Assembly: GCF_030704535.1 (NCBI RefSeq)
Contig: NC_081818.1
Coordinates: 21,864,001 to 21,928,000 of the forward strand
DNA length: 64,000 nt
Direction: 5' to 3'
Source of the DNA: Vitis vinifera
Lineage: Eukaryota; Streptophyta; Magnoliopsida; Vitales; Vitaceae
The notes beneath the pieces are model-generated. The model worked only from the letters and a program-made list of their open reading frames with translations. It made no database searches and had not been told where the DNA came from. This document shows, one piece after another, positions 35,055-46,300 of this stretch (position 1 is the first letter of the stretch; every line of letters starts with the position of its first letter). The translations under genes were made by a program, and so were the position numbers.

Positions 35055-38000
35055 TTAACACCCTTTAATATGTTGAAGAAATATATTCTTCTTTCTCGGT
35101 TTGTGTTTCTCTCTGTGCCTTTTCCTCATCCACAGACTCCTCCATGACAAGCACCCACCTTGCCTGCACCTGCACATTTGCTTCTCTTTCTTTATCTGTT
35201 CTTCCTCTTTTCTTTTTGTTTCTTCTTTCTCTCTTGTATCTTTCACCTCTACCTGCAGCCATGTGTATGCACATCAGTGTCAGATTTTTACTCTATATTT
35301 TTGTAAATCCCACCTACGTATGCATTTAGTTGGATTTTGAAAGTTCTTTTCTTTCCAAAACTATATATGTTTTTCTTTTGGTTTTTCCGGTATATTTCTG
35401 AAACTATACCTAACCATCCTAGAGAAACCATTTCTATTTTAGTTTGTCTGGCTTAGAAGAAACACAGTGAGCACAATGCCCCTGCTTCTCTACTGGTATG
35501 GATAGCACTAAAGATATTTCAGCATGGATTGGTCTAGAGTTCAAAATTTCTTAAGGGGACCGACAAGGTCAGTTAGGTGGTGACCAACCTGCACGTGGGT
35601 GGGGGCGGGGTTAGCTTCTCCATTTTTAATCCAAACCCCACCTACACAATCCTCCAATTTGATGAATGGCAGCTCATTCTAGCCCAAAAAGATGCAATTT
35701 GTGATTAATGCAGTAAACACCTTGGGACTAGTTCCTTCATGTTGGGTAATTGCTGGTCAATGAGGGGCAGTGTGCAAAGCCTATAAATTGAGTTGCAGAA
35801 ATCCAGATTGAGGGTTTGGTTCAAGTGCAGGAGTGAATTTTGAAACAAGAAGTTAGGTTTATCTTGTACAAAAGAGAGAGGAGAAAGGGGACCAGCCAGT
35901 TCATAGTACCAGAGACTGTCAAGGAGCACAATTTGAAGGCAGAGTAAAACTCAACACCGTAATCCATTTGTGTACATGAAGGACATGAATGTTTCAGTTT
36001 TTGGAGAAGCATATACGGCGGTCCACCATATGAAAATAGATTCTTCTTAATTGGCTTATTGCAAGAGAGGTAATTTTATTTTGACTAGTACCATTCAAGG
36101 CACAAAAATTGGAAATTGGATTATGCATGAAAGCAGCAAAATTAGCCCCTGCAATAATAGATTGCAGGATAACATCATTTAATTAACAGCCCTGAAACAC
36201 ATGGCCATTTTCCCAAAAAGAAGAGGAAACCAGTCATAAAGCATAATCATTGGGAACCCTCCCATAACCCAAAAGCATAAGAGAAAGAAAAAGAAAGAAG
36301 AGTGAAGAATCTTTTCTACTGCATTGCCACTGAGGCATCTTCAGTGACTCCACAAAAGAACAAACAGAAGAAAAGGGAAAGCACAAAAAGAGTTCATGAA
36401 TGATTCAAGAAAAGGTTAGGGAAAAGTTGATAACATTGCTTGGACAGTGTTTTTTCATCTGGGAAAATGCTTTATTGCCAGAAAAAAAAACCTTTCTCAG
36501 AAGCCCAAACAGACACAAGATTATGTGACTTTGTGCTGGAGATCAGGCTGTTTTGGCTAATTCACTTTATGGCTTCTGTGGAGCATATATACCTAGCCTG
36601 CATATGCCGATGAAAGCTATAGGGTGCAATTATATCAGTCCCCCACCTTGTAAGGCCACTACCCTCTACTGGACACCTATCAGGACCATGAAATCTGGTT
36701 TGTCCCATCCGCAGACACACCATGTTACCAACTTGACAAGTTTTTGTCAAGCCAAGCCAACGGTTTGGCAGAAAATCTTCAAACTAAACAACTTGTTTCT
36801 AGGGTTGTGAGGTCATTAGGCAAAATAATGATGTATTAGAACTTCAAATCCACATAGAAATAGCATATAAGTCAACCGGAATATAATATAAACTTCAAAA
36901 AAATTTAAGCCCCAGGTTCAAGGACGGGGAGAGGCGGGATATGCAAAATAGTTAAAGCATCAACATGATAAAGATAAAACGCTAAAGACAGGACATATAA
37001 ATATGGAAAAAAAGAAAAAGAAAAAGAAAAAGAAAAAAGAAAAAGAATGCTGATATTTCAAAACCTTGAGAGACCATAGTGATTATAGTCTCAGAAACCT
37101 TAGGGAGGATTTATCTAATGTGAATGAAATCTCATAAATTCCTAAAATTTCGAGTGGCGATCATATGAATTTCATTTGAGGAGGTTTTGTGATAGAAGCA
37201 GTATCAGTCATGTAAACAATTCATTTGAAAATGTTAACAAAGAACCTACCTCTTCCTCAGATTTCAATTTGGCATTAGAGTTGGGTGATTCTCCGCCTTC
37301 TGCTCGACATCGCTGTAATGATCTTTCTATGATGGAAGGGGTGGAAGTGGGGCTAGGACTACTTGAACTACGATCAGGTGGTGTGCTTTGGGTTCCCACA
37401 TCTCTGGTCATGCCCTCCATTTTCTTCTCTGTAATATATGAGAGATAGTATGCTTCAAGCCAGCATAAAAATGAACTCTACAAATGGATAAACAGTAAGT
37501 GTGAACAAAGCAAAGGGTTTTGACACCTTGAATAGGAAATTGGACAAAGTTTTCCTGTGTTGTAGGAGCAGCTGCAAAATGATTTGTTTGGGGTTGTCGC
37601 GGCTGGGAAGGGTAAATAAGAGGCGCAGACATTGTAATTCTGTTTGTGAAGTTCCGAAAGGATCGCCCACTGAGTGTTTTTGCAGACAGACACTCCATTG
37701 GAACCTCCCCTGAGAGTGGGTTGCAGATATATTTCTCTGCTTCATTCCACTTGGAATTTAAAGCAAACCCATCTGGTGATGAGCACTCCCAACCGTAGCC
37801 CGACCTTGCCTGCAACGCTGCATTAGCAAAAAACCGCCACCCAATTCATTTAAAACTCAGAATCCTCACAACCAGAACCAGGGTTCTTCAACTATACATA
37901 TACATAAAAATAAAGATTTTACTAGCCTTACCTTTGAGAGCACTGGTGAATGAGTATGTTGCAGGGTCGATCTCATCTGGTTAGAAAGAGTTTCTATGAG

Positions 38001-38238
38001 AAGCAATGCACCAAAACAAAGGTGAGCAAGTGGGGATTGAAGTACCTCTTAAGGTGTATCCAGGAGAAGAAGCAGTGCTAGAGATGGTGATGTTTGATCT
38101 AAAAGACCTTGTGTCTTCTCTTCTGATGTTTGATGCTGAGAACCTTCTTGAAGTGGTATTTTCCCTACTGATTCGAGCCTTGCGAGCCCATTCCCTTAGA
38201 TTGAACTCTGGTTCAATGTCTCCCCGAGATTGTTCCAT
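35055..38238 (-). CDS. Conserved plant protein of unknown function
   Basis: Five exons (5' to 3': 38238-38046, 37976-37932, 37817-37527, 37428-37250, 35252-35055) give 906 nt, 301 aa, with GT-AG introns and matching phases. The N-terminus is basic and Ser/Arg-rich (LREWARKARISRENTTSRRF). The middle holds blocks I recall as conserved in plants (DEIDPATYSFTSALKALQAR, WNEAEKYICNPLSGEVPMEC, LSAKTLSGRSFRN). A Ser/Pro-rich linker follows (residues 180-235), then a Lys/Glu-rich stretch and a Cys- and Arg-rich tail ending FLQHIKGC. No signal peptide, membrane segment or enzyme motif is seen. From memory it resembles Arabidopsis proteins labelled UCP012943; that label is tentative. The tail exon lies 2 kb from exon 4, but phase and the conserved KKNIFLQHIKGC end support joining it. 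Confidence 0.82.
37010..37047. repeat. GAAAAA microsatellite in intron 4
   Basis: GAAAAAGAAAAAGAAAAAG runs occur in the last intron of the unknown-function gene. It is a simple repeat without other features. Confidence 0.8.
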
Positions 38239-38600
38239 GGGAAAGCAGGTTGGTGGCTTGTGAATGAGCTATAATTGGAATTTAAGGCTTTTATTCTCCC
38301 ACCTTCTAATATGTGTCAAATTGCTGGATTTCCTTTCAGAGTCACAAGCCGCCTTTTTTTAGCTATGCTGTTCGCTCTAAATTTCAAACCCTCGAACCCT
38401 TCCTAGTAAAGACAATGCCTATATCTCATCATTTTCCCATTTTCCTTTTTTAAATATAAAATTCTTTTCTAATATTTGTCTTATTACAAAGTATTTTCCC
38501 CTTTTTATCCTTTTTATTTTCCTTTCCTTTTTCCTTTTTATTCCTTTTTCATGGGTTGTATGATTGGAACCAGAGGCCTTAGTCTTTGTGTCTTACTCTT
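38239..38600. promoter_or_regulatory. Presumed promoter of the unknown-function gene
   Basis: This is the region immediately upstream of the minus-strand start at 38238. I see CT-rich leader-like sequence but no clear TATA box. The call is by position only. Confidence 0.3.
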
Positions 38601-39083
38601 GCCATATTAATTTTTAACTTTAACGGTATTTAATAAATCAATTTAATAACTTAAAGTGATTTAATAACTTAATTTATATCACTAAATAAATTAAATATAT
38701 TTAATAAAATAACTTAATAATATGATTTAAAGTTAGAAAGAACTTAAAAAAAGTAAAAATAATTAACTTAATAGTGATTTAATAATTTAGAATAAATTTT
38801 AAGTTAATTTTATCAAAAAACCTTAATACTTAAAGTAAAAATCAAGTAATAAGTTTTATATCAATAATTTAAATATAATTAAACTTAAATCATTAAGTAA
38901 TAAGTATTAAGTTTCATCAAATACCTCATAAGATGAAATTTGTTTTTTGTTGAATAGAAAACACTAAAATATTTGATTTTTTATATTTAGTTAAAAATAA
39001 TTTATTAATATCAACCAATTCAGACTATTTGATTTTTTCTATTCAACAAAAAAAAAAAAAAAAAAACAAACACCACCTAATTC
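38600..39083. mobile_element. AT-rich MITE-like sequences
   Basis: The right edge AACAAACACCACC followed by TAA is the inverse of the left end of the MITE at 130-409. An internal inverted repeat (GTTGAATAGAAAA with TTTTCTATTCAAC) frames 38955-39055. A second candidate edge (CAAATACCTC) lies near 38930. Exact borders and target duplications are not resolved. Confidence 0.45.
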
Positions 39084-42000
39084 TTACAAAAAATTCTAAA
39101 TTCTTGACTAGACGATTTTCGTTCAATTAATTCCGTTTGCTATATTTAAGATAAGCTCAAAATATCTTCCATTAATATCTTAATAAAACTAAGAATATAA
39201 ACCCTTTTTTGTCATAATAATTTATCACTATCTTAACACATGGTTGTAGTTTAATATTTTTTTTGCTAAGTTTTGTGCAGAGTTTAGAAGCCTCTTTGTT
39301 TAGGCTGATGCTATCCATGATCCCAGGTGGAGTAAACTGAAGAGTTCTCATCAGAAAGGTTTGGTCTGATTTTCTGCAAACGATGAGAATGAAGTTTCCT
39401 TCTCTTCCCGTACAAGTAATGGTGGAGAAGATCAATCCAAGAACATGGAACTGGCCAAGTGAACAATGAATAACGATCATTGAGGTGGTGGTACAAATAA
39501 TTGGATTTTGAGTGTTGATGATGGCAACTGCGATTGTAAGGTGAGAAAATTGAGGTAAATAATTTCCGGTTGGATAACCTTCTTTGTATTTTTATTATTT
39601 TCTTCTGATCAAGTCATTCCTGGTGTTCCTTTACAATGTCTAGTATTGATTTATACCAAGAATCTACTACTTTTTTTTTTCTTTTTCTTTTTCTGTGTAA
39701 AAATGGTGAAACAATTTGGTTTGATTGGTGAGAAGAGATGGGATAAGAAAAGAAAATTGGGAGTGTGTCCCAGTCTCATCTAAAGGCATCAAATGAAGCA
39801 CATGTGGCACCATTCCTTTTGGGATGGGAGTCCCTTTCATGGAAAATAAAACAACGGACGAGACATGTGTGTAGTGTAGTGCTGGCTTCGAACACCTCCC
39901 TCCCTTCTCCACCGTGTGCTCCTCTTCGACCAAAACAAAATAGAGGAAATTGCGTCTCCAATTTTTTTATTTTTTTATTTTTAAATTGAGAGTGTATAAT
40001 TGGGGAACTATATGAAGCATTTTACCAAGAAAGGAGTTGAGTCTCATGAAAATATAGGAATCATGAGGTGTTTGTTAGGAACTGAAATGTAAATGGACAA
40101 TCCAAACATAGCCCAGAAAGCAAAAACAAAGTGTATACATTCTCAACTAGCAGCCAATGCACTTTAAACAAGTAGGGGGAGGTTTGTTTTAAACTGTTGC
40201 CTGACCACCATCTGATGGCTGTTCAGGTAAGAAGTGAAATGGGGGAGTGTGGGGTTGTTTTCAGAATGGGTTGGATAGCGCAAAATGAGGATGAGGGGAG
40301 GGTTGACGCTGTCAACTGTCTGTCCAGTCCAGTGTGTATCGACTGTGAATGAGAGAATGCTTTTATTTTTTATTTTTATGGTTGGGTTAGGGGAGTGGAT
40401 GTGGGCCACTCCATGTGGGTGTCATCATCCTACTGGAAAAACGAGTGGAAGAGGAAGAGGGGTCCTCACATTATGGAAGTGGGGTAGGTCCCACTGCAGC
40501 AGATGGGGCCTGATAATAGCCGTCTGTTTTTTGTCTGATGTACATGCAAAGTAGGTTTCATTGAAAGTGATTGCTTCTCTTCCCACGCTTTCAATTGTCA
40601 CCTCCCTCACTGTTCATTCCATTCATATGTTTCATTTAATTTCTAAAGCTTCTCTCATCTTTTTCATTCATGTGCTGGGGATAAGTGGATAACTTCTTTA
40701 TTTCAGCCTTGTAAGTGACTTGTCTTATTTTTCATTTCCACTGCTCCACCAGTCTCCACAAATATTAAATGCGAGCGAGAAAAACAGAAAATATCTATCC
40801 TGTATTCCTGTTGACAGTACAAGTAACAATGTCAATGAAGCAGTGGACGACTGAATCAGTATGAGTTGAGTCATGCACAGGAAGTCTGGGCCCATGGGAA
40901 CCCCTTTCCGTATTCCCCATCTCTATGCTTGTTCTTGACCCTTCTAACCTCCAACCGACCATGCCCACTTTGGTTTTGTTACTTTTAAAGTAATATTTCC
41001 TCTTTCAAATGATTTGACATCAGACCATCTTTAGAGTTCAAAAGGCTTAAAGCTCTCCTTTCCGTCGATTAACATCATGGTTTGATTTTAATTATTTCAA
41101 AAAATTCACTTAGAACCACATTTTAAGACCAACTTTAGTACAAATTTAAGAACCGATACTGTTTTTACAAACCATGTTTTGAACCCATGATGACTCATTC
41201 ACATAGAAACCGTATTTTGAAATGGGTCGTATGACTAGAAGGATCATTTGGAGCCAAGCTCAGATTGAACAATAATTTCAAGACATATAGGTTATTCGCT
41301 TAAGGGGGGGTCCCTACGTGACCCAAAATTCCAATACTTAATAATTATAGAGACACGTTTTGCTTCTGCGAGGATTGATGATCCAAAGAGAAAAAACGAA
41401 AAAACTTATAAAACAAACAGGGGAAAAGATGATTGGAGGACATGGTGCATGTATGCACAAATCAAATCAATCAAATTCATAATAAATCACAAAAAGAGTG
41501 AGTTAAAGGCTAAAACCCCTGGGCCACTGCAACGCGTACAAAATAAGGAGAGCGACGGACAGTGGGGCAATCAAACCAAAACCCACCCCCACTGGACTCA
41601 GGTCGACAAGGAAGGCGACAGGTGTAAGTTTATCACCACCACCATGGCTCTTCTCACGCTTCTAGCGAAAGGGGGACCTTTTCTTTTTCTCTGGTTGTAG
41701 TAAACAAAGAAAAAAAAAAACAAGAAAGAAATCTCCCAGAATCTTCCTTTCCCCCTACCCAGCAACAAAGCCCATCATCCTACTAGTGCAGTTTTTGCAT
41801 GCTAGGGATCTAAAATTTTTAATATTAAATACAAAGGTAATTGAATATTGCCTTTTAACATTTCCCTTCCCTAGCCAATCCTACCAGGATACTAGATGAA
41901 ACAGCAAGTTTGGTAAAAGTAGTGGCTGCAGATGAGGCTTCTACATGACTAAAAAGCAGAGATGGACCAGGTGTAGATGCTTAGTTGATGCACATGGACT

Positions 42001-43317
42001 GGACCCCCAGTTGGATGTCACCTTTCGGTTGGATGCACAATTTCAGAGGAACACAACCGCGTCAAGGGGAAAGACAAAGTCCTTTTTACCACTGCCCATG
42101 TTTGGCCAACCTTTTACTTCTCTAGATAGATACCCAGAGAGAGGTACCCCCACACACAACCACAGAGACACGCCATTCTCTGATCTTTCCGTTCCCTTGC
42201 AATAAAGAAGAGGGCGCATTTCTTTAAGGATACCTAAAAACTAATCTCAGCATTTCATTGCATCATTCTGTAAAGTCCTGCCACAAATCTAATAATTGCA
42301 TGGAGTACTATTTTAACAAAGGGAATGTCTGTACCTTTAGCTTTGGTATTCTATAATTAATGAACCACTAAATCAGTTTCATTTTTCTCAACCAATTGAT
42401 TGCTCTCTCTAAAATAAAGGGGGTCAGAAACCACTTTGGGGATTAAGTACATGCTATCTCATCCTGGAGGGACAGCAGAGAGGTTCTAATGGCAGATGAT
42501 AACATTATCATATGATTCAAACCACTAGAGACAATTCAGTTTCATGAGTGGAACAGCTTGAGCTACATGTTTCTATTGGAGTCTGGTGATGAACCCCAGG
42601 TAAATGTATTAGCCAGATTTAGTAAAATCATATATAGATTTAACATGGACAGCAAGGAATTAGATGGAGTTTCATCTCAACCAAACACTACTAGTCAACA
42701 CATGCAGCTAAAGCTACACCATACCTTTGTGAACTTTGGTTGAATGCTGGTCCAGCCCTTAGGTTGAAAACCTGAGATTTAATGCAAGCTCTGCAAAGGA
42801 CAAGCCAGATAAAAACTGACAACCAACCAATTCACATGTCTGCAGCTAGTCTGTCTAGCAGCATGTGGAAGCAGGTTGTGCAGAAGGGGTGGCTTTAAGT
42901 TGTTGACAGACTTAATCTTCTCTCTCCAGTATTAAGAACTCCATGACAGGCATTCTACTGATCCAGTGTTTCTGTGAGATTGAATTCAACCATGAGATTC
43001 AAACCAACCAAAATAACAGTAACATTAATCATTTGAAGGAGCCATTTTCAAGTCCCATGGACCTGAAACCATTCAACTTTATTTATCAGAGCATTTAAAT
43101 AGAGTCCATTCTGTGTTTTCTCATGGGAATTAGATCTGATGCTCCAAGACATGATATCATTTTAATAAGTTTTTATGATTCACTTGAATTTCTTTTCTCT
43201 CACTCCATTATCAGGTGTGGATCAGTCCACCCAAATGCCATGGAAGATTTAAAACAAAAATAAGAAAAAGAAATGATGCCATTTTCATGGGATGTCTAAA
43301 GCTCTATTCGTGCACGT
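39084..43317. other. Long intergenic stretch, no gene recognised
   Basis: ORFs up to about 100 codons exist on both strands (for example 39172-39480 and 41449-41700), but none matches a family I know or forms a credible exon chain. I looked for common plant miRNA precursors (miR156, 160, 166, 167, 171, 172, 319, 396, 399) and saw none. Confidence 0.5.
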
Positions 43318-43319
43318 GC

Positions 43320-43690
43320 ACACACAAAAAAAGAAAGAAGGTAGAAGGTAAAACTTGTAACATAAAATACAACCATACTTGCAATAACAGTTCAAAACGC
43401 ATCCTCAAGAATTTGAATCAGCTTTTTTCCCCATCTTGCCCACAAATATTGATGCAAAGGAACATTACACAACGCAAACATGAACTTACAATGAGATTAT
43501 TTAACACACACACACACACAAAGAAGAAAGACAGTAGAAAGTAAAACTTGTAACATCAAATACAACCATACTTGCAATAACAGTTCAAAACACATCCTCA
43601 AGAATTTGAATCAGCGTTTTTTCCCCATCTTGCCCATAAATATTGATGCAAAGGAACATTACACAATGCAAACATGACTTACAATAAGAT
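43320..43690. repeat. 193-bp direct duplication with CA tract
   Basis: AAACTTGTAACATAAAATAC at 43351 recurs as AAACTTGTAACATCAAATAC at 43544, and about 150 bp downstream matches with scattered changes. A (CA)n tract and an AAGAAAG box precede each copy. There is no coding content. Confidence 0.85.
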
Positions 43691-45260
43691 AATTGAAAGA
43701 TCAGAAGAAAGAGAAAGGAACATTCAATTCTATTCATGCTAGTTACCCTAATAAGATATTGTTGTCCAATATATACTTGTAAATTAGACCATGTTCACTC
43801 TTAATGTGATAAACCTGTGTATGGGAAATTAGAAGGTGAGTTGAAGCAAAAATTCTTTCCATGTATGACTCCCTGTTTCCATCATAAAGCCAGACAATGT
43901 CTTCCTGACCATGTTTGTCAAAAGCATATAATGCCAAGGATACTAATGTTTGTCAAAAGCAGCAATTAGCACTAGTGGGCAAAATACAAGAATATGAGAA
44001 CAAAGCCTAGCCTAAGAAATTAAATTACCAACAACCATCTGCTTATCCAGAATGTAGATGCTAGGCAAAACCTTGATGTTAAGGATGGTGGTTTGAAGCA
44101 ACCAAAAATGTGTTACATGCAAAATGGACTACAATTGATGTTGATCATTTTTGAAAACTTAGTGACTCTGTTCTGTCCAATGCCTCTAAAAAAATTTAAA
44201 CAGATGCTCCATTTTATGATTACTCGTCAGCTTCAGCAACATTCTGGATCATATAACTGGTCTACATCTCTGAATGCCTTGGCCATCTCCACATTTGACA
44301 TGGGTATAATTAGTCCTAATTGATCCATATTTCTTCCTAATCTCGGTTTCCTGAGTTGGAGAAAGTATCCCAACATTCGATATTAGATTGACTCCCAATT
44401 TTGTTTAATTTAGCTGACAACAAAGATGATTGCTAGGCAAATTTGCTAAGATAGGGGGATGGTCTGTGAGTGTTCTCACAATCCTAAATTCTGTGGTTCC
44501 TGGATTGACACTTAGGGTAGGAAGGTTCTTTAAAGGATCGATTCCAGGTTTAGGGTTAACTTACCTACTATCCAGAAAGGTCTCAGATGTTGCTTGGCTA
44601 GGATGGGGGCATGGGCCAATGTGATTATAGGAACCCTATATCCACCAGGAGAAGCCTTGATTTGGAGTTGTCATTTACGGAGTCCTTTGTGCAGCTTTTG
44701 AAACCAATATGTTAAATAGTGACTTCCTAGATAAGTTGGTTTGGATGGTTTCTTAAAAGGGGCCTTTCTCACTTAGATCCTAATGCAAGTTTTTGACTTT
44801 TGCAAGTTTTTGACTTTGGGTTTGGCTTCAACCTTCCTTGGAAAAAAGAATCAGGGCTCCAGGAGGCATTCTAATGTGGGTTTTTTTTGTGGGAGGTGGT
44901 ATGGGAGCGATAATGATTGATCAACCTCAGGAAAAATCGTGCATGGTTAACTGGTCTTGTCACTGAAAACAAAATGAAGATTCAGCAGAGGAAAATATCA
45001 TCCATTGCAAATGGGTATCCTATTCATGGTATTTGGTATTCTCCTTATTTGGGCATCTAGGATTCTCCCTGAATTGATTAAAAAGAGTTGCTTAATTGGT
45101 ATAGTTGCTTCACGGGTAATAATAACAAGGTTGTTTTTGTAATTAGTTTGTGTTGTGTAATCTAGGAGTGTGCTAGCTCTTGTTTTTGTTCTTTGTTTGG
45201 TCTTAAAATTTCTAATATACTTCATGAGAACTCAGATTGCACCCTTCTATGCTATATATT
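43691..45260. other. Unassigned intergenic sequence
   Basis: Short ORFs only. GC content is higher than in typical intergenic sequence around 44.4-44.9 kb, suggesting old transposon sequence, but I recognise no domain. Confidence 0.4.
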
Positions 45261-45264
45261 GTGG

Positions 45265-46300
45265 AAAAAATTGAGATATATATATATATATATGTCTTTG
45301 GAAAGAACCTATCCAAAAAAAAAAAATCCGTCTTTGGAAAGAAAGACAAATCAAACCAAATGGTACAAAACCTGTACTTCTACAGTTTTTTATATATCAA
45401 AAAGAGGCACCAAAAGAAGAGGTTTTCTTTGAGCAACCCAAAAACATGTACACCTACTGCCAAAAGGCTAAAACAAGAGAAGGATCCACAAAAAAGGAAG
45501 GGCTACAACAACACCACCCCCAATAAGCCTAAACAATCAAAGAAAACTAATTAAAGTCGAATGACCATCATTTATAAACATCTTAATCTTCGACCAAAGA
45601 AAGCAAACAAAAATGTTTTAGCCCTTGGAGCAAAAGCATGTCACCATCAAAAGCAATTCTATTCCTTGCCTTCTAAACCGTCCAAAAGATGCATAAGGGC
45701 TCTACCCTCCAAGTCTTCTTACGCTTTTTGCTTACAACAAACCATGCCAACCGAGTAGAGTCTCTCTAACCAAGGAAGGAAGCACCCAAGACACCCCAAA
45801 AAAGAGCAAAGAGCAACTCCCGTAAAACCCTGGCCTTTACATAGTGAATTAGGATCTGGTCTATGGATTCTTCATCCATTTGGCAAAGATAACATCTATT
45901 TGCTAAAGATCACCCTCTTTTCTAAACTTAATCCAAGGTTAAAGCTTTAACTCACGTCACCTCCCAAGCAAAGAAGCTCACTTTAGGTTGTACCCACAAG
46001 TTCCAAATGATTCTCATTGGAAAAGAAATTGAACTACCCAACTCCAAGGCGGTGTAGATAGATTTAATTGTAAACTTGCCACTCTTAGTCTCTGTCTAAT
46101 GCACCCTATCCTCCTCATCCCTACACACTCTCACCCTATGTGAAGACAACAGAAATCTCTCTATGAAATCCACCTCCCAATCATTAAAGGGTCTAGAGAA
46201 GCAAGGGCTCCACACCCCCCCCCCCTCTTTAACTAAAGAATTCCAAACATCCTTCACCTCACAAATTTGCATTTTTGTATAAACATCGAGATTACAACAG
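45265..46300 (-). pseudogene. 5'-truncated LINE, 3' end of ORF2
   Basis: Minus-strand translation begins in the linker before the C-terminal zf-RVT domain (EVKDVWNSLV, VWSPCFSRPFNDWEVDFIER). It continues through the zf-RVT region (ESIDQILIHYVKARVLRELL, LFALFGVSWVLPSLVRETLL, GWHG) to a decayed tail near 45270. Stops break the frame several times. It abuts the Copia 3' end at about 46300. Confidence 0.75.

Noticed and set aside
35101..35340. Plus-strand Cys/Ser/Phe-rich ORFs over 35.1-35.3 kb
   Set aside because: They are antisense shadows of the Lys/Arg-rich last exon of the minus-strand gene.
37176..37713. Plus-strand ORFs across exons 3 and 4 of the unknown-function gene
   Set aside because: The minus-strand frames give a spliced protein with matching phases; the plus frames are shadows.
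43320..43690. Possible CRISPR-like or satellite array
   Set aside because: Only two copies of one 193-bp unit; it is a simple segmental duplication in a plant genome.
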